Positions 1-6,886 of a DNA stretch of 15,673 bases are shown piece after piece. This DNA is from Mxb001 sp049317345 (GTDB lineage: Bacteria; Actinomycetota; Actinomycetes; S36-B12). Positions within the stretch are counted from its first letter, which is position 1; each line of letters begins with the position of its first letter. The stretch covers positions 1-15,673 of the forward strand of contig JBMOIL010000049.1 of the NCBI GenBank assembly GCA_049317345.1. Reading direction: 5' to 3'. The notes beneath the pieces are model-generated. The model worked only from the letters and a program-made list of their open reading frames with translations, had not been told where the DNA came from and did no database searches. Position numbers and translations under genes: made by a program.

Positions 1-862
1 CCAACTGCCCCACCTGGTCGGCGGTCGCATCCACGAGCGGCGAGCGCACGGGTCCAGCCGGCAGACCCTGCAGGCCCAGCGCGGCCTTGGTGAGGATCAC
101 GCCCTGGGTGCGGAACATGCCGGTGTAGACGGGGAGCAGGCCGCGATTGATGGCGATTGCTCCGCACACATCTCCGGAGTGGAAAGCCTCGGCCATCGAG
201 CGGATGCGATCCGCCACGACGTGGCCGACCACGGAGATGAAGCCGTTGGCACCCACCGCGAGCAGCGGGAGGTTGAGGATGTCATCGCCGGAGTACCACG
301 CGAGGTCGCAGCGGGCCATGGCCCACTGGGCAGCCTCGAGATCACCCTTGGCGTCCTTGTTGGCCACGATGCGGGGATGCTCTGCCAGGCGCACGAGCGT
401 CTCGACCTCGATCGCTACCCCGGTGCGCTTCGGGATGTCGTAGGTGATCACGGGCAGCTCGGTGGCGTCGGCCACGGTGCGAAAGTGATGGATCAAGCCC
501 TCCTGCGGCGGACGGCTGTAGTAAGGCGACACGACCAGCAATCCGTCCGCGCCGGCGGCCGCTGCTTCGCGGGCCAGGTGCACGGAGTGGGCGGTGTCGT
601 AGGTGCCCACTCCCGCGATCACCCGCGCCCGGTCACCCACCGCCTCCTTGACCGCGCGGACGATGGTCGCCTTCTCCTCGTCGGTCGTGGTCGGTGACTC
701 GCCGGTGGTGCCGTTGACCACGAGGCCGTCGTTGCCGAGTGTGTCGACCAGATGCGCAGCGAGGCGCTGCACACCGGGGACATCCAGGGATCCGTCAGCG
801 CAGAAGGGTGTGGCCATCGCCGTGAGCATGACCCCGATGGGTCCGGTGGCGGGCACAGGCAT
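1..862 (-). CDS. dapA: 4-hydroxy-tetrahydrodipicolinate synthase DapA, C-terminus cut by window edge
   Basis: DapA condenses pyruvate with aspartate semialdehyde in the cytoplasm, the first committed step of lysine and diaminopimelate synthesis. My translation from the ATG at 862 gives 287 residues of an expected roughly 300; the reading frame is open to base 1, so only the extreme C-terminus is missing. Visible family signatures are GTTGE (residues 51-55, substrate-binding Thr pair), SPYYSRP (112-118), the catalytic Tyr in ITYDIPKRTG (Tyr141, with Arg146), and the Schiff-base Lys in NKDAKGD (Lys169). The start is fixed by the family N-terminus, which begins just before the LTAMATPF strand. 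It lies 15 bases after the thyX stop on the same strand, the usual actinobacterial thyX-dapA order. No Shine-Dalgarno is visible; instead a TAACCT hexamer lies exactly 6 bases before the ATG, so the gene may also be transcribed separately as a leaderless mRNA. Confidence 0.97.
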   Translation of the reverse strand, partial: MPVPATGPIGVMLTAMATPFCADGSLDVPGVQRLAAHLVDTLGNDGLVVNGTTGESPTTTDEEKATIVRAVKEAVGDRARVIAGVGTYDTAHSVHLAREAAAAGADGLLVVSPYYSRPPQEGLIHHFRTVADATELPVITYDIPKRTGVAIEVETLVRLAEHPRIVANKDAKGDLEAAQWAMARCDLAWYSGDDILNLPLLAVGANGFISVVGHVVADRIRSMAEAFHSGDVCGAIAINRGLLPVYTGMFRTQGVILTKAALGLQGLPAGPVRSPLVDATADQVGQL

Positions 863-877
863 GGCGACAGGTTACCG

Positions 878-1603
878 CTACGGCGTCACGCGGCCGTTGG
901 CGACGAACGCCTCGTGCGTGAGGGGCATGAGCGCCGCCCACTCCGCCTCCATGAGGTCCGCGACCATCTCGATCTCACGCTGGGGAAAGGACGGGAAGTG
1001 GCTCTCCGGGTGCTTGGTGCGCAGCGACAGGAAGTTCATCAGCGCCCGCGCGTTCATCGTGACGTACATGGAGGAGTATGTGCCCACGGGCAGCACGATG
1101 CGGGCGACCTCCCGAGCGACTCCAGCCGCAAGCATCTCCTGATAGGCGGCGTAGGCGGCCCGACAGGCGGCTTGCGTCTGCTCGACGGCTACGGCGTGCT
1201 GCTCGGGCGTGCCCTCGACGAACTCGTAGGCGCCGGGCTTGCCCTGCTGCACGAGGCGGCGGTCGGGCCCGGGCACATAGAAGACGGGTCGCAACTCGCG
1301 ATAGCGACCGCTCTCCTCGTTGTAGGAGGCGATGCGGTGGCGCATGAACTCGCGGAAGACGAAGATCGGCGCGGACACGAAGTAGGTCAGCGACGTGTGC
1401 TCGAACGGCGTTCCGTGACGGTCGCGCATGAGGTAGTTGATGAGCCCGCGGGCTGCTGCGGCGTCTCCGTCGACATCGTCGAGCGACTGCTCACCCCTCG
1501 TGGAGACTCGGGCCGCCCAGATGACGTCAGAGTCGCGCGCCGACGCCTTGACGAGTTCCACGGTGACGTCGCTACGGAACTCAATGGCCTCTGACTCAGA
1601 CAC
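878..1603 (-). CDS. thyX: Flavin-dependent thymidylate synthase ThyX
   Basis: ThyX methylates dUMP to dTMP using methylene-tetrahydrofolate, FAD and NADPH, replacing ThyA. The 241-residue product has the diagnostic RHR(x)7S motif at residues 88-98 (RHRIASYNEES) followed by GRY, and the conserved ARALMNFLSLR helix at 185-195. Length is normal for the family. I chose the GTG at 1603 because AGGAGG (1608-1613 on the plus strand as cctcct) lies 4 bases upstream, and because the 21 extra residues available from an ATG at 1666 do not look like the family and would run into the divergent gene. A TAGGGT -10-like element lies at 1621-1626 on the minus strand. dapA follows after 15 bases, suggesting at least partial co-transcription. 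Family identity is secure from the motif. Confidence 0.97.
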   Translation of the reverse strand: MSESEAIEFRSDVTVELVKASARDSDVIWAARVSTRGEQSLDDVDGDAAAARGLINYLMRDRHGTPFEHTSLTYFVSAPIFVFREFMRHRIASYNEESGRYRELRPVFYVPGPDRRLVQQGKPGAYEFVEGTPEQHAVAVEQTQAACRAAYAAYQEMLAAGVAREVARIVLPVGTYSSMYVTMNARALMNFLSLRTKHPESHFPSFPQREIEMVADLMEAEWAALMPLTHEAFVANGRVTP

Positions 1604-1607
1604 GTAA

Positions 1608-1613
1608 CCTCCT
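1608..1613 (-). promoter_or_regulatory. Shine-Dalgarno of thyX (AGGAGG)
   Basis: AGGAGG on the minus strand, 4 bases from the GTG at 1603. It decides the thyX start. The spacing is shorter than the usual 5-9 bases, but no other in-frame start lies close by. Confidence 0.7.
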
Positions 1614-1620
1614 GCAGCGG

Positions 1621-1626
1621 ACCCTA
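1621..1626 (-). promoter_or_regulatory. Possible -10 element for thyX (TAGGGT)
   Basis: The minus strand reads TGGGTAGGGT here, matching the actinobacterial TANNNT -10 pattern. Transcription would begin a few bases before the thyX Shine-Dalgarno. No good -35 box is visible at 16-18 bases, so this is only a candidate. Confidence 0.35.
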
Positions 1627-1652
1627 CCCATTCCAGGCGGTGCCCCCGATGG

Positions 1653-1658
1653 TAGGCA
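1653..1658 (+). promoter_or_regulatory. Possible leaderless -10 element for the GNAT gene (TAGGCA)
   Basis: TAGGCA lies exactly 6 bases before the ATG at 1665. It matches TANNNT except for the last base. The AGGAGG at 1658-1663 sits only 1 base from that ATG, too close to act as a normal Shine-Dalgarno, so a leaderless transcript is plausible. Confidence 0.3.
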
Positions 1659-1664
1659 GGAGGC

Positions 1665-2228
1665 ATGTCGCAGTCAGCCCCCGATTCCGTGCGCCTCGCC
1701 CGGACGTCCGATGTCGACGATGTCGCGCGCGTGCAGGTGGCTGCTTGGCGCGCCGCCTACGCCGGCATCCTCCCCGAGCAGGTGCTCGATGCGCTCAGTG
1801 CGGATGAGATCGCGTGGGAGTGGGGTCGAGCCCTTCTGCAGCCAGGCCAGCATCGACTCCTCGTCGCCCTCGATGCCGGAGGCGCAGTCGCGGGTGCCGC
1901 GGCCGTCGGCCCGGCGGCGGATCCCGACGCCGGCGGGGCCGGAGAGATCAGCCTTCTCGTCGTCGACCCCGAGTGCTGGCGACAGGGACACGGGTCGCGA
2001 CTTCTCCAGGCGAGTGTCGACCACCTCATTGCCGGTGGACATCGCGAGGCCGTCACATGGGTGCCCCTTGCCGACGAGGCGCGTCGCGCGTTCTTGCAGT
2101 CGGCCGGTTGGGGGCCTGATACGGCGTACCGCGACCGCGAGATCGGTGACGACCTGCTGCGCGAGGTGCGGCTCGTCACGATCATCGCTGACGAGGCCGC
2201 ACCCGAGGCGCCGAGCACCCCCTCGTGA
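1665..2228 (+). CDS. GNAT-family N-acetyltransferase
   Basis: This 187-residue cytoplasmic protein should transfer an acetyl group from acetyl-CoA to an amine; the substrate cannot be told. The N-terminal segment AAWRAAYAGILP (about residues 26-37) is the alpha1-alpha2 region typical of one large GNAT subgroup. The strand ISLLVVDPECWRQGHGSRLL (about 95-114) is motif A, ending in the acetyl-CoA pyrophosphate loop Q/R-x-x-G-x-G. The C-terminal FLQSAGWGPD is the usual 'F...GF/W' end of the fold. The last 15 residues or so are rich in Ala and Pro and probably disordered. The gene is divergent from thyX across 61 bases and convergent with the response regulator. The ATG at 1665 is preceded by AGGAGG only 1 base away, so initiation may be leaderless. 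A GTG at 1689 is a possible but less likely alternative start. Confidence 0.88.
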   Translation: MSQSAPDSVRLARTSDVDDVARVQVAAWRAAYAGILPEQVLDALSADEIAWEWGRALLQPGQHRLLVALDAGGAVAGAAAVGPAADPDAGGAGEISLLVVDPECWRQGHGSRLLQASVDHLIAGGHREAVTWVPLADEARRAFLQSAGWGPDTAYRDREIGDDLLREVRLVTIIADEAAPEAPSTPS

Positions 2229-2256
2229 AAATTGGCAGCCCCCCCGAGGCTGCCAA
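2228..2256 (-). terminator. Rho-independent-type terminator for the response regulator unit
   Basis: A perfect 9-base stem (2232-2240 paired with 2248-2256, TTGGCAGCC / GGCTGCCAA) closes a 7-base loop. Read on the minus strand it is followed directly by TTTT (2228-2231). This fits a terminator about 75 bases beyond the response regulator stop. On the plus strand there is no T-run after the stem, so it would end the GNAT transcript only weakly, though it lies just past that gene's stop. Confidence 0.7.
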
Positions 2257-2304
2257 GCACCCCCATTGGACCGGAGCGCGCACTTCAGGGGCAACGACCA
2301 CGGT

Positions 2305-2322
2305 GTCCCCCCGCTGGGGGAC
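2305..2322. other. Short GC-rich hairpin just past the response regulator stop
   Basis: GTCCCCC (2305-2311) pairs with GGGGGAC (2316-2322) around a CGCT loop, 7 bases beyond the stop of the minus-strand regulator. There is no T-tract on either side. It may protect the mRNA 3' end or help the terminator at 2228-2256. Confidence 0.45.
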
Positions 2323-2329
2323 GCCCCGC

Positions 2330-2992
2330 CTAGGCCGGTGCGGGACCGTCCAGGAAGCCATCGCGATCGGCGGCGGCGTACAACTCGGTGCGCGTGCGGG
2401 CCTGCTGGCCGATCGCGGCGTACTTCATCCGCACGCGGTTGAGGTATTCCTTGACCGTGTGCGGCGACACGTCCATCCGGCGCGCGATCGTCGAGATCTT
2501 GCTTCCCGCGGCGTAGAGCCGCAGGGCCTTGAGCTCCTGCGGGCTGAGAGCGGGACGCTGCGGATCCGCCGTCAGGACAGCGGCGAGATCCGCACTCAGG
2601 TGCACCGACCCCTCGGCAACGTCCGCAACGGCCTCGCGAATCTCCTCGACCGAAGCGGTCTTGGGCAGGAAGCCGAGAGCACCCGCGCGCAATCCCGAGA
2701 GGACAACCGACGACACCGCCGTCGCGCTGAGCAACAGCACCTGGGCTCCCCCGGCACAGCAGGTCGCGACCTTGTCCGCCAACGGCGCGCCGTCATCCAT
2801 CACGATGTCGAGGAGTACGACGTTGGGGTGGCAGGCCAGCGCCGCGGACAAATCGTCACCGACGTAGGTGACGACAAGCCGCCCCGGCTGCGCGTCGCGT
2901 AGCAGCGCTGCGAGCCCTTCGCGCACAAGCGGATGGTCGTCGAGGATGGCGATCCGGATGTCGCTGCGTCCCCCCGAGGAAGCCTCACTCAC
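2330..2992 (-). CDS. NarL/FixJ-type response regulator
   Basis: This 220-residue cytoplasmic DNA-binding regulator is presumably phosphorylated by the kinase encoded just upstream. The receiver domain spans about residues 11-128, with the acidic pair Asp18-Asp19 (ILDDHPLVREGL), the phospho-acceptor Asp62 (VVLLDIVMDDG), the switch residue Ser89 (LLLSATA) and the conserved Lys111 (FLPKTAS). A LuxR-type helix-turn-helix covers about 149-191 (LSPQELKALRLYAAG then SPHTVKEYLNRVRMKY). The start is GTG at 2992, overlapping the kinase stop by 8 bases (TGA at 2985-2987), so the two are almost certainly translationally coupled. The spacing and orientation make the kinase its cognate partner. Target genes cannot be read from the sequence; the divergent oxidase/glpD intergenic region, with its palindrome at 6849-6861, is one place to look. 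Confidence 0.95.
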   Translation of the reverse strand: MSEASSGGRSDIRIAILDDHPLVREGLAALLRDAQPGRLVVTYVGDDLSAALACHPNVVLLDIVMDDGAPLADKVATCCAGGAQVLLLSATAVSSVVLSGLRAGALGFLPKTASVEEIREAVADVAEGSVHLSADLAAVLTADPQRPALSPQELKALRLYAAGSKISTIARRMDVSPHTVKEYLNRVRMKYAAIGQQARTRTELYAAADRDGFLDGPAPA

Positions 2993-5198
2993 CCCCGATC
3001 ACCCACTCCCACAGCGACTCCCCGTCGCCCTCTGACGCGAGGAGACGCACGACCACATCCTCGTCCTCCCATCCGCAGGTGAGCCGCAGGGCCCCATCCG
3101 CGGGGACGTCCTCCATGAGCACCTTCTCCAGTTGGCCGCGAACTCTCCCCAGATCGCCCGGCCTGAGCGCTGCCGCATGCAGAGCCGTCAGGTCGCCGAC
3201 GATCTCGGCGTCAATGAATCGCCCGCGCGCACGTGCCCACACGACGACGTCGTTCACGAGCGCTTCGACGTCACCCGCCTCGCGATCAATGCGCACGATG
3301 GAACGCGCCACGCGCTCTTCGCGCAGGCAGGCCGCGCGTGTTTCGGGAGCCTCGAGGTCGATGACCTCCGTGCTCAATGCGGTGAGCAAGGTGCCGGCGG
3401 ACTGTACGAGCGGGGCGAACCTCTGCTCGCGTCGGACACGGTCGATCTCGTCGGCCTCCGCGAGAGCCCGCTCGGCGATGACCGCCTGACGTGCGACGGC
3501 ATAGTCACGAGCCCTGCGGCGCATGCTCGCGGCAAAGAGTGCGGCAATGAGCAGCATGAAGGTGCCCGGCTGGATCAGCTCGATGAGCCCGCCACCCTGG
3601 GCATAGACCCACATCGCCAGGACGGGGATGACGGTCCACCACGGGCCGAGAAGGATGGCCACGAAGAGCAGGGAGATCGCCACTTCACTGGACCAGGTCA
3701 CCCAGATGGGCGGATTCGCAGCCCCGACGGCCAGGATCTCCATCCGGAGGATGAACGGGGTGCTGAGCATGGCCAGCCCGATGCCCAGGAAGACACGCGC
3801 GCTCCACGTCGGGCCGCCGGTAAGGCCGAGGCGGCTGGCCCACGCGGGCACCCCTCCTACGAATGGCGCGATGGCCAGAGCCAGGCACAGCCACCCGAGT
3901 GCCCACAGCGGATCCTCATAGGTCGACCAGCCCGCCAGCACCACCAGGAGGCCATAACCCAGGAAGGTCATGAGGAAGGGCGGGCCGACCTGGGGAAGTA
4001 CCTGCATCGTGTCGACTTCGACTGATCGCACAGCCACGGGAGTCTCGCCCGAGCGCGGGGCCTGCCACTGGATCTCAACCCGCACCCCTCCCCACGGCGA
4101 GCGCGTCCACACCACCGTGCCGCCGAGAGCGGCGATGGGATCCTGCATCGAGCGCGCCATGCCCAGACGAGGACGCATGTCCACGGCTATTCCGTCGCCG
4201 TCGTCGTCTACGACTACTCGCCACACGCGGCCCTCGCGGAACGCCGCGATGCGCAGCCGCGCTCCCCCGGCATGTCTGGAGGCGTTGCGCACGGCCTCTG
4301 CCGTGGCGATCCCGACAGCTTCCGCCACATCAGAGGGGCAGCCATCCAGGACCTTGGCGAGGTCCGCGACGTCGACGCTCCAGTGAGCGGGAAGAGCCTG
4401 CACCTCAGCCCGCAGCTCGGCCCATGGATCCCCTCGGGGATCGGCCTGCAGCTGGCCGGAGGCACTCACCAGTTCCTTCAGGGAGCGCGCGGCCTCTCCG
4501 CAGCGTCGACGTGTCACCGCGGAGTCGGCAAGGCCTCCCCTGCTGATCGCTGCAAGGGTGTTGAGCACCTGGTCGTGGATACGTCGCTCGTGATCGGCCG
4601 TGGCCCGCGCCACCTCGGCTCGCGCAAGGCGGTCCTCTTCCTCCGCGGCAAGGGCGCGATGGGCCCGATCCAGGCGCCGCCCACTGCGGCGCATCCCGTT
4701 GCCGAGCACGCTGGCACCTACGGCGAGAGCAACCGGGTAGAGCGTCTCCAGCAGTGCATCGACCGGACCGATGTTCGCCGGACCCACCACCAGGATCACA
4801 CCCGTGCTGGCGGCGATCACGGTGGCGACGACACCCCCGGGTACCGGCCTCAGCAGAAGCGCGGCTACCACACAGGCACGGACGGCGGCGATCGTGCCGA
4901 GCGGCCAGGTGTCGGGTGCCGGCACCACGAACGCATAGACAGCTGCCGCCACCCCGAGCAGCGTGACGTCGGCGATGACGGCGACCGGTCGCAGTCGACG
5001 CCAGGACGCCGGTCCCCAGATGGTCGCCGCGAGCCCCAGCCAGCCTCCAATGGTGAGGAAGAGGATGCCGAGGAGCAGGGGATTCCCGGTGCCGGCCACG
5101 CCTGGCCCGATATCCGTGACGGCCCAGGCGAACTGCCACAGAATGGCGAAGATCGCCAGGCCTCGTTCGACGTAGGCCGAGGCACTCCCCCGCGTCAC
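2985..5198 (-). CDS. Membrane sensor histidine kinase (NarL-partner type) with a degenerate duplicated second half
   Basis: This 737-residue protein is about twice the usual size of this kinase class. First half: about six membrane segments (roughly 12-32, 40-60, 72-92, 104-117, 121-139, 148-166), a charged coiled linker (170-205), and a HisKA_3-like helix with His208 in ERRIHDQVLNTL. The ATPase domain has the N box EAVRNASRHAGG (Asn305), DDDGDG (331-336) and LGMARSM (345-351). Second half: about six more membrane segments (roughly 408-558), another coiled linker starting MRRRARDY, then a segment resembling the first histidine helix but with FAPLVQSAG where IHDQVLN stands. The C-terminal 140 residues have no N box or glycine-rich ATP motifs. 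I chose GTG 5198 because GGGAG (5205-5209) lies 6 bases upstream and the first membrane helix follows at once; a start at 5330 would overlap the oxidase gene by over 100 bases. The gap to the oxidase stop is 17 bases. The signal sensed is unknown. Confidence 0.9.
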   Translation of the reverse strand: MTRGSASAYVERGLAIFAILWQFAWAVTDIGPGVAGTGNPLLLGILFLTIGGWLGLAATIWGPASWRRLRPVAVIADVTLLGVAAAVYAFVVPAPDTWPLGTIAAVRACVVAALLLRPVPGGVVATVIAASTGVILVVGPANIGPVDALLETLYPVALAVGASVLGNGMRRSGRRLDRAHRALAAEEEDRLARAEVARATADHERRIHDQVLNTLAAISRGGLADSAVTRRRCGEAARSLKELVSASGQLQADPRGDPWAELRAEVQALPAHWSVDVADLAKVLDGCPSDVAEAVGIATAEAVRNASRHAGGARLRIAAFREGRVWRVVVDDDGDGIAVDMRPRLGMARSMQDPIAALGGTVVWTRSPWGGVRVEIQWQAPRSGETPVAVRSVEVDTMQVLPQVGPPFLMTFLGYGLLVVLAGWSTYEDPLWALGWLCLALAIAPFVGGVPAWASRLGLTGGPTWSARVFLGIGLAMLSTPFILRMEILAVGAANPPIWVTWSSEVAISLLFVAILLGPWWTVIPVLAMWVYAQGGGLIELIQPGTFMLLIAALFAASMRRRARDYAVARQAVIAERALAEADEIDRVRREQRFAPLVQSAGTLLTALSTEVIDLEAPETRAACLREERVARSIVRIDREAGDVEALVNDVVVWARARGRFIDAEIVGDLTALHAAALRPGDLGRVRGQLEKVLMEDVPADGALRLTCGWEDEDVVVRLLASEGDGESLWEWVIGGE

Positions 5199-5204
5199 CG
5201 CAGG

Positions 5205-5209
5205 CTCCC
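5205..5209 (-). promoter_or_regulatory. Shine-Dalgarno of the sensor kinase (GGGAG)
   Basis: GGGAG on the minus strand, 6 bases from the GTG at 5198, inside the 17-base gap after the oxidase stop. It decides the start in favour of 5198 over the upstream ATG at 5330. Confidence 0.65.
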
Positions 5210-5215
5210 ACCCGC

Positions 5216-6847
5216 TCAGGGGGCACCTCCGAGGAGCACCCCTGGATTCATCAGCCCATCCGGATCGACCGCGCCCTTCGTCGCGCGCAGGATCGACACT
5301 CCGAGCGGACCGATCTCCTGGGGGAGCCACGCTGCGTGATCACGACCCACGGCGTGGTGATGCGTGATGGTGGCTCCGGCCGACATGAGTGCGTCGGACG
5401 TCGCCGACTTGGCACGCATCCACTGAGCCACGGGATCCTCACGGTCAGCCACGGCGATGACGGTCGTGTAGAGCGATGCGCCCGTCTCGTACGCGTGCGA
5501 GAGGTGCGACATGACGTAGGGCCCGGGAGTGGGACCCAGGGAGGAGCGCAGTGCGGTGGTGACATCGGCGTGGAGCGCGAGATAGCCGGACCAATGGGTG
5601 GCGGTCTCGAGCGTCTCGACGAGATAGCCAGCATCCATGAGCGCATCGCGCAGGTGCGGCCCGTCGAATCGGTGGCGCCGCCACGACTCACCTGGTCCAT
5701 GGCCGAGCGAGACCGCACCGTGGCGGCGCATCGCCCGCCAGGTCGCCGCGCGCCGGGCGCGCACGAGGTCGCGATCGGTGCCCTCCCAGCCGAGGATGGC
5801 CAGCGACGCCGTGGAGATGTCGACCCCGCGGGCGCGCAGGTAGCGCTCGAGCGCGGCACCGGCGAGCCCCGTCGGCCCCGACATGAGCAGGGTTGTGGCT
5901 GTCTCCGCCTCGTCCGACAGGCGCATGACGTCGGCGGTGGCGCGCGACTGCGTCGCATCGCGGAAGGCCTCGACCCCTGCGGCAAAGCCGGGAAGGACGA
6001 GGGCGTCGTAGATCCGGTGCTCGGGCAGGCGCCGCACGCGCAGGCCCACACGGGTGATGACGCCGAACGCCCCTTCGCTGCCGAGCAGGAGCCCGAGCAG
6101 ATCAGGGCCTGCAGCGGTCGAGGGACCGCGACCCAGCTCGAGCGTGCCCTCGGGCGTCGCGGCAACGAGCGACTCCACCATGTCGTCGCTGCGGCCGTAG
6201 CCGGTCGACGACTGTCCGGCCGATCGGGTCGCGGCGTACCCACCGATCGTGGCGCGCTCCCACGACTGCGGCAGGTGACCGAGGGTGAAACCACGTGCCT
6301 GCAGAAGCGCTTCGAGAACCGGTCCGGTGACGGCGGGACCGACCGTGGCGATGCCGGAGACCTCGTCGAGGTGCAGGAGGCGACCTAGTCGATCGAGCGC
6401 AAGGGCAATACGTGGCTCATCCGTGCGCAGGCCGCCCACAACGGAGGTACCTCCGCCGACCGGCACCACGGGCACATGATGCTCCCGACAGACCGCGAGG
6501 ACTCTCATCACATCGTCGTGGCTGCCCGGGCGCACGACGAGGTCGGGCACATCGTCGATCGTGCCCGCACGGCGACGCGCGTAGTCGATGAAGGCGGCCC
6601 CGCCCGTGGCCGCGAGTCGCTCGGACCGCGCGTCACTGACGAATTCGTCGCCGACGGCGGCGCGCAGAGCGGAGGTAGTGGAGGCAGCGATCCTCGACGG
6701 GGGGACCTGCCACGTGGCCGGCTCCGCTGCCGGCCACGCAGCCGCGACACCGACATGCTGGGCGAGGTAATCGCGCACGCGGGGCGGCAACTCCGGAGCG
6801 TCGGACGCGACGCCCCATCGGGCCAGGGACTCCTCTGCGGCGGACAC
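5216..6847 (-). CDS. FAD-binding oxidase resembling alkyldihydroxyacetonephosphate synthase (AGPS)
   Basis: This 543-residue flavoprotein belongs to the FAD_binding_4 / FAD-oxidase_C superfamily (vanillyl-alcohol oxidase fold). The FAD domain shows PVGGGTSVVGG (129-139), a run from GHLPQSWERATIGG (190-203) to STGYGRSDD (214-222), and GSEGAFGVIT (256-265). Features point to the AGPS branch rather than lactate/glycolate oxidases: an N-terminal RWGVASDAPELP like the 'WGW' start of AGPS, HLRDALMDAGYLVETLETATHWS (398-420, Arg400), SHLSHAYETGASLY (447-460), and HHHAVGRDHAAW (496-507), where AGPS has its His triplet, then VDPDGLMNPG near the end. AGPS exchanges the acyl chain of acyl-DHAP for a fatty alcohol, making ether lipids; here the reaction is inferred. 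Start is GTG 6847 (alternative GTG 6853) with no Shine-Dalgarno. It leads the unit oxidase-kinase-regulator and faces glpD across 39 bases. A generic FAD oxidase remains the fallback. Confidence 0.85.
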   Translation of the reverse strand: MSAAEESLARWGVASDAPELPPRVRDYLAQHVGVAAAWPAAEPATWQVPPSRIAASTTSALRAAVGDEFVSDARSERLAATGGAAFIDYARRRAGTIDDVPDLVVRPGSHDDVMRVLAVCREHHVPVVPVGGGTSVVGGLRTDEPRIALALDRLGRLLHLDEVSGIATVGPAVTGPVLEALLQARGFTLGHLPQSWERATIGGYAATRSAGQSSTGYGRSDDMVESLVAATPEGTLELGRGPSTAAGPDLLGLLLGSEGAFGVITRVGLRVRRLPEHRIYDALVLPGFAAGVEAFRDATQSRATADVMRLSDEAETATTLLMSGPTGLAGAALERYLRARGVDISTASLAILGWEGTDRDLVRARRAATWRAMRRHGAVSLGHGPGESWRRHRFDGPHLRDALMDAGYLVETLETATHWSGYLALHADVTTALRSSLGPTPGPYVMSHLSHAYETGASLYTTVIAVADREDPVAQWMRAKSATSDALMSAGATITHHHAVGRDHAAWLPQEIGPLGVSILRATKGAVDPDGLMNPGVLLGGAP

Positions 6848-6848
6848 C

Positions 6849-6861
6849 GCCACAGTGTGGC
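6849..6861. promoter_or_regulatory. Perfect palindrome in the oxidase/glpD divergent promoter region
   Basis: GCCACA-G-TGTGGC is a perfect 6+1+6 inverted repeat beginning 1 base past the oxidase GTG and covering its putative -10. With only 39 bases separating the two divergent starts, a dimeric regulator bound here could affect both genes. That role is inference. Confidence 0.4.
6854..6859 (-). promoter_or_regulatory. Possible leaderless -10 element for the oxidase (CACACT)
   Basis: CACACT on the minus strand ends 6 bases before the GTG at 6847. It resembles TANNNT with C for T at the first position. There is no Shine-Dalgarno upstream of that GTG. Confidence 0.35.
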
Positions 6862-6874
6862 ACCGACGACCCGG

Positions 6875-6880
6875 CAGACT
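6875..6880 (+). promoter_or_regulatory. Possible leaderless -10 element for glpD (CAGACT)
   Basis: CAGACT ends 6 bases before the GTG at 6887. It mirrors the CACACT of the divergent oxidase in both sequence and spacing. No Shine-Dalgarno precedes the GTG. Confidence 0.35.
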
Positions 6881-6886
6881 GGCCCC

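Noticed and set aside
752..1594. A 280-residue plus-strand open frame opposite thyX
   Set aside because: Antisense to a gene with secure motifs, with no recognisable features of its own.
2305..2322. Treating the second hairpin as a full intrinsic terminator
   Set aside because: It has a strong stem but no T-tract on either strand, so I list it only as a hairpin.
5199..5330. An ATG start for the sensor kinase giving 781 residues
   Set aside because: The 44 extra residues are Arg/Pro-rich, overlap the end of the oxidase gene, and precede a good Shine-Dalgarno plus GTG at 5198.
4272..5339. A 355-residue plus-strand open frame opposite the kinase
   Set aside because: His/Arg/Gly-rich composition with no domain; it is the third-position shadow of a G+C-rich gene on the other strand.
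6476..6886. An upstream extension of glpD by 137 residues
   Set aside because: It overlaps the oxidase coding sequence, and the FAD-binding strand already sits at the normal distance from the GTG at 6887.
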